From positions 37,957 through 101,956 of the forward strand of contig JAPTJF010000208.1 of NCBI GenBank assembly GCA_029339195.1: 64,000 nucleotides of DNA, in the 5' to 3' direction. This DNA comes from Micractinium sp. NFX-FRZ. Its lineage: Eukaryota; Chlorophyta; Trebouxiophyceae; Chlorellales; Chlorellaceae. The position numbers and the translations under genes were made by a program. Of the stretch, positions 10,432-20,484 are shown piece by piece. Numbering within the stretch: position 1 is the first letter of the stretch; the number at the start of each line of letters is the position of its first letter. The notes beneath the pieces were generated by a model. The model did no database searches, was not told the DNA's origin, and saw nothing but the letters and a program-made list of their open reading frames with translations.

Positions 10432-12020
10432 GCACACTTTCTCTTGCGCCCTCTGCCGCCAATTTGCACTGTTGACCCTGCCATCGTGCTCCCTGCACCC
10501 TGCCCTTCCGTGGCCGCCTCACATTTCCGCTGTTGTTCTCAGGTGTCTGCCCATGCTGCCCTGTCTCTCCTGCCTTGCTCACTCGTGTGCTCCTGTTGAC
10601 CGCGCACCTGCTGACCTGCATGTTGCTCACTGTCAAAATTTACACACGGAAGCAGCTGTGCAGAAGATGTGTGGGAGCACGCAGGATATATGGGAGCACA
10701 CAACCTCCCTCAACGGCGGGTCATTGACAGTGGCACGCTCTGGGCTGGTGGGCTGGTTTCTGCATGCTGCATGGGGACCGGATGTTTGGGCAGGGTGAGA
10801 TGTGCACAGCTAGGCTCGTGGCCTGTAGGGCATTGCGCACCTAAAATGAGAACTAGCGCCAGTCAGGGAAGCAGCGCCAGGGGGTGCATGCCCTGGGCAG
10901 CAGCCTGCCAGGCGCGCATATTTGTCAAGCCACCGCAACCTGTGCAGCGGGAGCACAATGCGCAACCAACTGCCGCGGTGATGGGCTGGCCGTATCTGTG
11001 GAACAGTGGACTTTGTATGCTGCCGCTCCTAGATGCAGCACTCCGTCTTTGCCGGCAGTCCCCGCTTCCTGCTCCGGAGCAAACCCCGTGCAAGACCAGC
11101 AGCCGTGGTGGGGGCCGAGGCTGCGGCCGCCTAAGCAGTTGCCTGCTTGATGGAGCCAAGGATGTATCCTTACGCAGGTGACCCTGGCTGGACTGCAGCT
11201 GGCAGTGGCTGCGGCAGCACCCACTTGCCTTGGCAGCCGGCGGGGGTTGCCGCCGACCGCCACGACCTGTGCGTGTGCAGCTTCAGCCACAGCAGCCCGC
11301 AGCCTGGCCAGCGCCTCGGCATCCACCCTCCAAGTTGCCACCTAGCAGCGTCATGCTCAGCTCCACCTGCGCAGTGGGACAGAAGAGCTGGGTGCACCAG
11401 CTGGGTGCTGGGCATGGCACCCGTGCAGGGAGGCGAGCAGGCACTGGCAGGTGCACCACAACACTGCGGCTGCACCAGGTAGCCCTTTTGGCGCGGTGTT
11501 GACCAGGATTACCACGGCGTGGAACAGTCATTCCGTGGGAGCAGGGCCAGAGCGCAGCGGCGGCGGAGCACGCGGCAGCAGCAAGGGTGCCAAATGACGG
11601 GCGGCAGCGGCAGGCACGGCAGCTGTCTGGGTGGCGCCAGCCGGCTGCTCGCCAGATGCCTTTGCCGTCACCGGCTTAGCTGCAACGTTAGATATGCAGA
11701 CCATGGCGACGCAGCGAGAAACCGGCGCAAATTCTTCCGGCGGCGGAAAGACTGGAGGTCGCAGGGAATGGCAGCGTGTGCTATTATTATTGAGCCGTGA
11801 AATCTGGAGGCAAGGGGCGCGGCTCCCCGCCCATTGCATTGCACCGCCACGTCAGCCCTCGACAAGAATTCTAGATTCTTGATGGCTACTCTTTGTAGGT
11901 GCCCTCTGTCGCATACTGCCCCGTCTGGCGCCAGATTAGGCCCACAGGACGGCAAGCCTCCGGCTGGGCAGCGGGCCGGCGGGCATAACTCACGCTGTTT
12001 GAGAGCGGCAAGCTCACAGG
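10432..12020. other. intergenic with a possible unresolved minus-strand gene
   Basis: Most of this interval shows no clear gene. On the minus strand at about 11170-11840 there are coding-like pieces: a Met-start segment with transit-peptide-like Ala/Pro/Arg composition (MVCISNVAAKPVTAK), a stretch reading VVILVNTAPKG, and VELSMTLLGGNLE joined to VDAEALARLRAAVAEAAHAQ. I could not close a frame across them, so no CDS is called. Confidence 0.3.
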
Positions 12021-14899
12021 ATGTTTGGGTTCGATGGGAAGAAGCAGGTGATGCCTCATGGGGCCGCGCCGCCAAGGCGCCAGGCCAGCGACGCAAGCCG
12101 TCTGCCGCCGCCTGTCGCCGCCACCGCGCCGCCCGCCCGTCTCCCTGCCCCATTGTCCCATCCCTCATCCCATCCACCCGCCCATTGTGCAGGCCAAGTG
12201 CTCCCAAGACGATGAGAATTTTGAGATGATCAAGGCGTGCTACAGCCCCGCAGGGAGCCCCGTAGCAAACCAGGTGAGTTGAGCACCCACGTCCCCCTTC
12301 TGCTGCAGCGGCACTCAGCTGGCTGCCGCCAGCACGTGGCTTTGCGGCTGCGTGACTTTGGCTGGAGATTTGTGGGTGCACAGCCGGAATGCTACTGCTG
12401 CCAAGGATTAGTCATGCTGCAGCAGCCTCCTCAACGCCCCAAACCGCCGACACTGCGTGCAGGTCGGCGCCGGCAAGCGCCATGGCGGTGGCGTGCTCAG
12501 GCTGGGCGGGTCCTGGTTCCGGCCTTTCCTGGGCTTCCTGGCGCTCTGCACGGCGCTCACGCTTGCCATGGCAGTGACGTGGACAGCCGGAACTGGGGGG
12601 GGCAGGGGCTGCGGTGGCCCCTGCAGCGCCCAAGCAGGTGGACAGGCGGGCGCGAAAGAGCTGCAAGCCGTGGCAGAAGGCCAGTGGGGTTGGGCAGGGC
12701 TGCGCTCTACGCGCGTGGGGCTCGCAGTTGCAGAAGCGGTTGCGGCATGTCACGTTGCTTACAAAAACAGCCGGCTGGGATGCCTGACACTCTGCACCCA
12801 TCTGCCTGCAGAGCGCCGATGCCTGCTGCTCTGTGCCTGCACACTCATGTACTGCCAGCTCATTCTGTGCTTCTGCTGCAGGGCAGGACGGCACTGCCAG
12901 CCAGGCAGGCCCCTTCCTCTTCATCGGAATATTGTCGGGTGCCGGCTTCAGGGAGCGCAGGGACGCAGTGCGGGTGGCGTGGTCCGATGCGGCGCAGCGA
13001 CCTCCAGAGGTGGGTGCTGCTGCGGGCGGGGTCCGCTGTCTCAACAGGGCACAGCACAGCACAGCACAGCGCAGCTCAGTGCAAGCGATTGTGTGCCCTT
13101 CCGCGCCCTGCCCTGCAGCTGCCTCCATGGCAGCCTCGCCTTGCACTCCTCCACCTTGTTCTGAAATCCACAACCTGCAGGTGGCCTGCAAGTTTATACT
13201 GTCAGAGGCGGAGCGCAGCCCAGAGAGCGAGGCTGAGCAGCAGCGGCATGGGGACTTGCTGTTTGCACCGCTGGAGGCGGGCGTGAGCCCAGAAGAGGCT
13301 TCCAGCTACCGCAGCATCCTGCACAAGACCTTCCACGTGAGGCAGGCTGGTGGATAGTGTGAGGAAGCCTTGACAAGTGGGCAGGGGTGTAAAACCGTGT
13401 CCTGGACATGGCACTGGCCCGCTGCCGCCAGAGCTCGTTGTGCGGCCATGCAACACAGGAGGGCGGGGGCAGATGTGGGGCTCCCTGGCCGACCCAGGGC
13501 TGGCCTGCCTGATGGCTGCGTGCTGCTCCTGCTGCTGCTGTGCTGCCTGCAGGTGCTGGAGCACGCGGCGCGGCAGCACCCCGACGTGCGTTTCGTGCTG
13601 AAGACTGACGACGACGCGTGGGTCAACGTGCCTGCTCTGCTGCGCACGCTGCGCACGCTGTGCCGCACCCCCGACTGCTCCCGGGAGGCGCTGTACATGG
13701 GTTACATGCTCAAGGGCGCGCCTGTGGTGACGACAAAGGGCCACAAGTGGGCGAACGAGGCGTTTGCTAATCACACAGGTGTGTGGCACCTGTGTTGCTG
13801 CACCCAGCAAGCCGCTGGGGCCTGCAGCCCATTCGGGGCGTGCTGCCTTCGCAGGCTGGCAAATGCTGGCGCAGCCCAGGCCGCACCCCTTCCAAGCCCT
13901 AAGTTATGCCTGCCCCCCACCACTATAGCTGCTGCCTGCTTGCTCCCTGCCAGCCCTGCCCTGCCCTGCGCTGCCCCACCTTGCCTCACGAAGCACCATG
14001 ATCGTGGTCATGCCCGCCCGCTCCTGCACCCGCTGCTTTATGCAGGCCTGGCACGCTACCCACGCTACGCCTCGGGTGGCGGGTACGTGCTGTCTGGCGA
14101 CCTGGTGCGCAGCCTGGTGCAGACGCACAGGCAGCACGTGCCTCTCAAGTTCACGTCGGCTGAGGACGTCAGCGTGGGCATGTGGCTGATGCAGGTGTGC
14201 GGGATGGAGCACGGGCGTGGGGGCGAGGGGCTGTGCTGCAAAATGGACGGTTGTTGAGGAATGCGTAAGGCAATTGTACCCAGTGGGGAAGGCACGAAGG
14301 CCATGCGCACTTATGGCGCAGCGTGAGTGGCGTCCCCGCCATGCAGTCAAAATAGGGTCAAACTGATGACGGTTTGCTGCTGCCGGGGGATGCAACTAGC
14401 TTGCTCTCTTGCCACCTGGCTCCACCGGGTGCAGCGACTTGCACTCCCAACCAGCTCTGCCCCCCTTGCACTGCTGCAGTACGACCTGCGGCAGGTGCAC
14501 TCCGACCGCTTTCACACGGTCGCCAGGCCCTGCTGCTTCTTGGACGTGCGGCGGGGGGGCGCGGGCAAGGAGGGCAGTGCAGGCAGCACAGGCGGAGCAC
14601 AGCAGGCGGGCAGCCTGCAGGGGGCGGGGACGGCTGGCCGAGCACAGCAGGCGGGCAGGGCTCAGAAGGCGGGCAGGGCACCTGCTGCGGGCTCGCGTGC
14701 GCTGCTGCAGGCGCAGCAGCCACAGATACAGCAGCCACAGGTGCAGCAGCCTTCAGTGGGTTCGCCCCTGCGCATGATGCCAACATTTGAGAGCCAGCTG
14801 TGCGGGCCGACGCCCTTCCTGGTCCTGCACAAGCTCGAGCCTGAGCGCCTGCGCATTGTGGCTGACCGGGCACACGCATGCCGCACCATGGATGAGTGA
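12021..14899 (+). CDS. beta-1,3-galactosyltransferase-like protein (GT31), 8 exons
   Basis: Model join(12021..12047,12193..12273,12463..12637,12882..13009,13181..13336,13553..13778,14046..14194,14480..14899); phases close at 453 aa. It is a type II membrane protein: short cytosolic N-terminus (MFGFDGKKQ), then a signal anchor at about residues 57-76 (FLGFLALCTALTLAMAV). GT31 hallmarks follow in order: FLFIGILSGAGFRERRDAVR, a YRSILHKTFH segment, the acidic metal-binding motif KTDDDAW at about 206-212, YASGGGYVLSGDLV, and TSAEDVSVGMW. The family transfers galactose (or GlcNAc) from UDP-sugars in the Golgi; plant members act on arabinogalactan and other hydroxyproline-rich proteins. After YDLRQVHSDRFHTV comes an unusual Gly/Ala/Gln-rich tail of about 120 residues. 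The exon 3 donor (AGCAG|GTGGAC) was chosen because only that phase fits. The exact acceptor cannot be read from sequence. Confidence 0.88.
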
Positions 14900-15700
14900 G
14901 CATGCCATTCCATCAGCACACATCTATTCGTGATTCTCATTTCTTTTTATATCCGAGTGAGGCTGCTGTGTGGCTGAGCAGGCATGCGCCTGCCGCGCAG
15001 CAAGAGGAAGCAATTCCTGCATCGCTTCAGTATTTTCTTTATTGTACAACAGGCCTCCCTATCTCACTGTATCTGTTTGAGAACAACACCGTCTGAACTC
15101 ACAATTTTGCTCAACTTGCCACTGGTGGCTCCATGCCAAGGAGATGCCGGGGGTCAGCGCTAAGTTGGCGACAGGTGGGCGGCGCCAACGTGGCCGGTGC
15201 CCCGTACGTAAGCATTTGCCGCCACATGCCACTCTTCTGCTGTAACACCCTGCTGCCACCCAACATCTGAACGTGCTACGTAATCCCATGAGGAATGCCA
15301 GCTGACGGGCTTGGAATCCCCTCCCCTCCTGCTGTGCCCAGTACCGTTGCACTGCATGGCAGTGCCTGCTCGTCTCAGCTCACTGTTGTGCAGCATTCCT
15401 CTGTTCACAGGCACCTCGTGACAGCGCTGACAGAATGAAAAGAGAGTATACAAATACAAACTGAACTATTATTATTAAGTCGATACGGAGAATTATACAA
15501 AGCAAGCCACGTCATGTCAAGAGTAAGCTGGTATGGATAGATTGTAAGTACCGGGCGAGGGAAGCGATTGCTTGTCCAGCTGGGGGACACACGAGTAAGA
15601 TTGCAACTGTATGGATGAAGCCAGGTCGGAAGGGAGCAGGGAAACAACATCACACACGCACGCACACGGGCAAGTCAATCGTTGAAACACGTTGTGGCAC
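14900..15700. other. convergent 3' flanks
   Basis: No gene is seen between the galactosyltransferase stop and the membrane protein stop. The stretch is AT-richer than average and includes an ATTATTATTA run near 15467. A TGTAA at 15241-15245 is the plus-strand green-algal polyadenylation motif and could serve the galactosyltransferase. Confidence 0.45.
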
Positions 15701-17010
15701 TTACATCCACCGGACGGCCACCTCCAGGCAGGCCCACACCAAGGCGCCCGACGGGAGCAGCAGCGGCAGCCAGTGGAGGAGCCGCAAGATGAGGTGGGGC
15801 AGCCGGCTGGGGGGGTCTGGGACAAAGGTGTTGAGGCCAATGCTCAGTAGCGAGGTGGGGGTGGGGGAGGGTGTGCTGCTCACATCAGAAGCAGAGATGC
15901 CAGCTGGCAGCAGGCTGCTGTCGCTGCCGCTCTTGCTGTGCCTGCTGTCACCGCTGGCAGCGCCTGGCTGCTGGCCCGCAGGCGCGGCTTCCGCTCCCGT
16001 CCCTGTTCCATAATGATGCCAACGAGCCTGCTCGGGAGATGGGCTGGGGCTTGTGCTGCCCTGCTGCCCCGCTGCTGCCTGCTGCTGCTCCTGCTGCCAC
16101 CAGTGGGCGTGCTGCGCCAGCGCTGCCAGCACAGCGGTGGGCAGCAGGTAGCCGATTACAACTGTTAGCCATACGTGCATCATCCAGCAGCTATGCTCCG
16201 GCTGCAGGGCATGCTGCTGCTGCTGCTCCGGGCCGCCTGGGACTAATGCCAGCAGGGCAAGCCGTGCGCAGCGTGCAAAGCTGGCACACTTGGCGGCCCG
16301 GTGGGGCAGCGCGGCGTGCAGGCCGGCCAGCTGGCGCATGCGGGCCAGCGCGGAGCGTAGCGCCAGCGCCTGCACCCACAGGTGGTGCTTGAACGGCAGC
16401 GGCAGCAGCACCGGCAGCGCTGCTAGGAAGAGGGCCTGCACGGGAAGAGAGGTGGATAACGGCAGGCAGGGTTCGGGCTCAGGTGACTTGCTGGTTCGTG
16501 CTTGCTCTGCGTCCCGTGCATGCCGGCCTCCTCAGACCAGCCAAGCAGCTGATTTGAGCCTACCACTGCCAGCACTTGGGGAGGTGTGCCCCCCAGTTTG
16601 TGCGCCTCCGGAGCGGAACGCCCCTGGATTGCGGCAAGGAATTCCGCCATGTACCGGCAGGCAGGCGAGGGCTGGAGGGCTGCTGACGAGACAGGCAGGC
16701 GCACCTCAGCGTTCATCCATCTGAAGGGTGCGCCAGACGCTAGCGCGCGAGCATACGGCAGCAGGCCGGCGCACACAGGCGCCCAGGCTGCAGCCACCGA
16801 CGCCGAACCCAGGCGTAGCGCGGCCACGACTGCTGTGCGGTCTGGGTGCACGGCGCCAAGCGTGAGGCCTCGCCGGCGGAAGGCCAGCACCCAGGTCAGG
16901 GCAAGCGCTGCCAGCGCCAAGTGCAGGGCACGCGCCGCCTGCTGCGACTTAAACCCTGGCGACGGCAGGCGCGGCGCCGCTGCGCCGTCGGCCTCGCTAC
17001 CAGCTATTGC
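15701..17010 (-). CDS. multi-pass membrane protein, paralog 2
   Basis: Model complement(join(15701..16435,16705..17010)), 5' end open; 346 residues are readable. The exon 1 fragment (SQQAARALHLALAALALTW) and exon 2 (ALFLAALPVLLPLPFKHHLW, EHSCWMMHVWLTVVIGYLLP, HWLPLLLPSGALVWA) align along their length with paralog 1. The intron sits at the same place and in phase 0 (NAE|ALFL versus STE|AIFL). The first readable exon starts after a CCCCTGCAG acceptor and has no Met, so a first coding exon lies upstream. The central loop between hydrophobic blocks is longer and Ser/Gly/Gln-rich. As in paralog 1, the stop TAA is embedded in GATGTAAGTG, a consensus donor. Function unknown; probable membrane localisation from hydrophobicity alone. 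Confidence 0.6.
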
Positions 17011-18369
17011 CTGCAGGGGAAGTGGCCCATGGGCGGCCAGCAGCCCTCAGTGGGCGTCAGCAAGACCTGAAACCGTGACGAGTGCTCGGAGGGTTGAGCC
17101 ACACTACTGGCACGCTGTGGGGTGGCCCACTCCCAGCCTGGCTCACCATACTGCCCGCCCGTGGACCGAGGGCAACTCAGATGTATGCGTGGACAGGTCA
17201 AGGCGTCGGTTCGGCAGGGAGGTGCACACTCATGGAGCGCCTCAAGCGGAGGCTGTCAGGGGCAACCCGCCTTCCCGTGGGGCTGGCAGGCTCGAGGCTT
17301 TGCCCGAGGCAGTGGAGGTCGGCCCCCAATCGATAGACGCCCCACGCCTAGCGAGGAGGGAGGACGAGTGACAGGGTAGTCTAGAGACTGGTCAGTCCAA
17401 GTAAAACTCTTGATAGGTTGTGAGCGGGGAAGGCGGCCCAGTTGTCGCACATCTGACAAGGCGTTAGGACCGCCCGAAGGCCTAGGCGGGGGCGCGCATG
17501 CGAGGTTTGCCCCCAGTACTGTATGCTTCGCCAGCTTGTTGGCACCAGCGTTGCTGTTGGGTTGGGGCAAACAACCGCCCTGCTGCTTATGCGTCGAATG
17601 CAGTTGGACGAAGGGCGCCCCACGCGCCGTCGAGCAGCTGGCTTTGCAGCCGACGGACCGGCAATGGCAAGCTTGGCCACTGGTCCGGGGGAGCTCTCCC
17701 GGGCTGCGCCCCTTCCATCAGGAAGCTCTAGACCATACTTGAGTAACGCTATACCATGCAGGGGGTGGACTACGCATCTGAACATGGCTCACACTGGAGA
17801 GCGGCAGGTGCGGCGCTACCGTCCAGGCGCCTAGACCCCCGGCCGTCTCCACAGAATTGAGGTGAGCACTGGAGGCTCCCCCCTGGAAAAGTAGGCCTCC
17901 TCAATGCTGCTGGAACACTGCAGGAAGCTTCTGCAGGTCGCCGGCTGTCTGCTGCCTGCATGCGGAGGAGGCGCTCGACAGCATGCGCAGCTGCATGCAG
18001 GTCAGCCGATGGTCGTCACCTTGTACTCTTCCCACAGGCCATGTGTGGTCCCAGAGGGCTGAACCAGCAGTGAGACTTCACGAGCAACAGCGGGCGGGCG
18101 GGCGGGTAGGGGCAAAGGGCTCGCACGCTCGAGTGCAGCTGATCAATGTCCCATGAGCGGCATGTTTGCAACCATCAACGTCATTAACAATTAACCGGCC
18201 ATTGCTTGATGACTTGCAGGAAGCCGGCACATTGCAGGCGGCAGGGTGACAGCGCCGGCCGCAGACACATCTGGCATCGCCCCGCCTGCGCTTGCCCCGC
18301 CCTGCCTGCCCGCCTGCCTGAGGCGCGCTGCCCGGGCCCGTCGTGCGTGCCCCATCCCCGCACCTGCAG
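17011..18369. other. unassigned region, AT-richer, probably 5' exons and promoter
   Basis: It must contain the missing first exon of membrane paralog 2. From about 17160 to 17830 base composition differs from the surroundings. One coding-like fragment, LHAEEALDSMRSCMQ before a GTCAGC, sits at about 17955-18000 on the plus strand and may be an upstream exon of the next gene. No frame could be closed. Confidence 0.35.
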
Positions 18370-19180
18370 GGCGGGACAGCGCCCACCGCTCTCCTCTCCA
18401 AACAGAAGATGCTTCCCCGGCGGAGTGGCCCAGGGCACACCGCCCTTCGGCAGCGCAGCTCCGAAAGCCCCGGGCCAAGTAAGGTGCAGTGCCGCGCCTT
18501 GGACGCACACTTGACCGACCCCTAACCCGCCTTGTGTGTCTTGGCAGGCGCAGCGCTGAGTCAGCTGGTGCCGCCTGGTAACTGACTGGTGCGTTTGGCT
18601 TGAATTCCTGTTGGCTTCCTCAACCCCACGCCCTCGGGCTGTAGCCTTCTTCTACTTTCTTCTTCTTCAGCTGGTGCCGCCTGCATGAGCGCGCGTGGAG
18701 CGCTGCGCAGCGCAGCGCAGCAGCCGCTGTCGCTCGTGGGCGGGGCGCCTGCAGGCTGCCTTGGAAGCAGGTTGCTGCACATGCTGCTGAGGAGCTTTGC
18801 AGCACGAGCGCCCCTGAATTACCCCCGCAATGACCGCCCCGGCGCTGCGTGCACTGCAGCGTGCTGGCAGCTGTGCGCCCGTCAGGCAAGTGGGCTGGGC
18901 CATGCGGGGCAGTGGGGGTAAGTGCGGAGCTGGCAAGAGCAGGGAAGCCTGGTTGAGTAGCACGCAGCCTCATCGGCCCAGGCTGGCGTTTGCCTGGGCA
19001 GGTGGACTTTATTTTGGTGCAGTGCAAGTGTAACGTTGATCGCGATGGTCAGGCTGTCCACTTCTTGCCTTGCCCGTGCAGATTGAGCTCCTGAGCAGCG
19101 AGTGCATTGCGCGGCGCTGCTCCCGCGCGCTGCCACCGGCACCAGCGCTGGAGCACCTGGCAGCGCCTCAGCCGGCCTGA
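18370..19180 (+). CDS. unidentified gene, 3' part, with an element-derived intron
   Basis: Tentative join(18370..18478,18548..18577,18671..18885,19082..19180), 5' incomplete. The phase is consistent through all junctions and ends at TGA 19178-19180. Exons read SKQKMLPRRSG, AALSQLVPP, LLHMLLRSFAARAPLNYPRN and IELLSSECIARRCSRALPP. The second intron is the inserted element at 18578-18667. An alternative donor inside the upstream repeat copy (CTG|GTGCCG, after 18567) would also work; it keeps the other exon frame and adds just one codon to the pre-insertion sequence. The last intron would use a GC donor (CAG|GCAAGT). No domain is recognised. The frame of the first two exons is therefore not settled. 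Confidence 0.4.
18578..18667 (+). mobile_element. introner-like element forming an intron
   Basis: A 90-base insertion is bounded by a perfect 16-base direct repeat, cagctggtgccgcctg, at 18562-18577 and 18668-18683. The insert begins GTAACTGACTGG and ends in a pyrimidine tract (ttctactttcttcttctt). With the first bases of the downstream repeat (cag) this makes a complete GT..AG intron. Its core matches three other places in the window (4810-4910, 47113-47189, 48455-48540). Insert-plus-repeat structure and intron shape together are what defines introner elements in other algae; the family itself I cannot name. Confidence 0.75.
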
Positions 19181-20484
19181 TGCTTCGCCCGCCTGCAGTG
19201 CCCCTACCCTCGCGTGCTGCTCTCTTCTCAACCCATTTTAGTCCTGGACTTCTGTCCGCCAGCTCACAACCCCCGACCACAGGTGTGCGTGTGTGTTTTG
19301 GGCTTTTGGGTGGGGCACGCCAATGGCTGGTTGGGTCGCGGGGGGCAGACGGACAGGCAGTGCTGCTCCCTCCTTGGGCAGCACAGCTTGTCCTCCCCAG
19401 CTGCGAAGGCCACCGCTCTGCTTCCTGGCCGGTTGCAGCCGTCGCACCCAGCCCCAGGCCGGCAGCTTCCCCTGCTCCACTCAGCCATGCATGTGCGCAC
19501 CCACCTGTCCTGCTATTTGTCGCGTTGCAGGTCCCTGCCCAAGGTCGCCAAGCCAATGTGAGCTGGTGCCTCTTGGATGCCAGCTTGCCTCGTGAGGGCA
19601 GCGATGCATGCCGGCGCGTGGCTTGGCTCGGCTGCAGCCAAGCCTGCCAGCTGGTGAGCGGCGTCTGCAAGGCGAGCTCCCGTGGTGGTCGTCCCCGCTG
19701 CGCCCGTCGTGCCAACGCGGGGGGCGGCACTTGGAGAGCAGGGAATGCGCCGGCGGGCTTGGGGGGGTGACGGCAACATGTGTACGGACGGCCGTGTCGG
19801 CTAATGCTGTGATACCTTAGCAGCAGCGCATGCCTGCCCAGCTGTTTCAACACAGTGTGTGTCCCATACCATACACGCATACACCTAAGGCCCTGCACCG
19901 CATGGCAGTCCTCTGCCCGGCCATCCCAAGGCCTCCTGCCTCTACCTGCCACCCTGCTCTCGCTGGTCCGCCTGCCCTTTCCTGTCTTGCCCCACACCCT
20001 GTGCTAACAAAGAGGTGCGCTGTGGGTGTAACACATTGGACTGTAATTGCAAAGGACGCACAGAAGGGCTACTCGGCTTCACTGCGCCCTGCCCAGAAGG
20101 AGGAGACAGGCGGGGAGGGGGAGCGGCGAGTGGAGAAGAGTCCGGGGGTAAATAGTGATGTGTGTGTGTGTTCCAGCCAGCGGTAGCAGACTGGTGGTTG
20201 CTCTGGGCAATGGAGAGTTGCAGCGCCCCTTGATCATGGCGCCCCATGCCGGCGTGCTGCGCTGTGCTGTGGGTGCTGTGCTGCGGGTGCTCGGCAGCCA
20301 CCCAGCAGCCACTACCGTGTGCAGCAATTGACCCCGCAGGGATTGCGGCTGCATCGCCTGCTGCTGCAAACCCCACATACCAGCCGCGCCCGGCGCAGGG
20401 CTGACCAAGATTGGTCGCAGCGGGAGCCACATGCGCGCACGCCGCGGCAGCATGCCACCGCCAGCTCAGCGCGCCACTGCCAGC
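19181..20484. other. intergenic, no gene called
   Basis: An open plus-strand stretch reads VPAQGRQANVSWCLLDASLP after a GTTGCAG at about 19530 and could be an exon, but neighbours in phase were not found. A short (gt)n run lies near 20159. Otherwise this looks like convergent 3' sequence. Confidence 0.35.
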
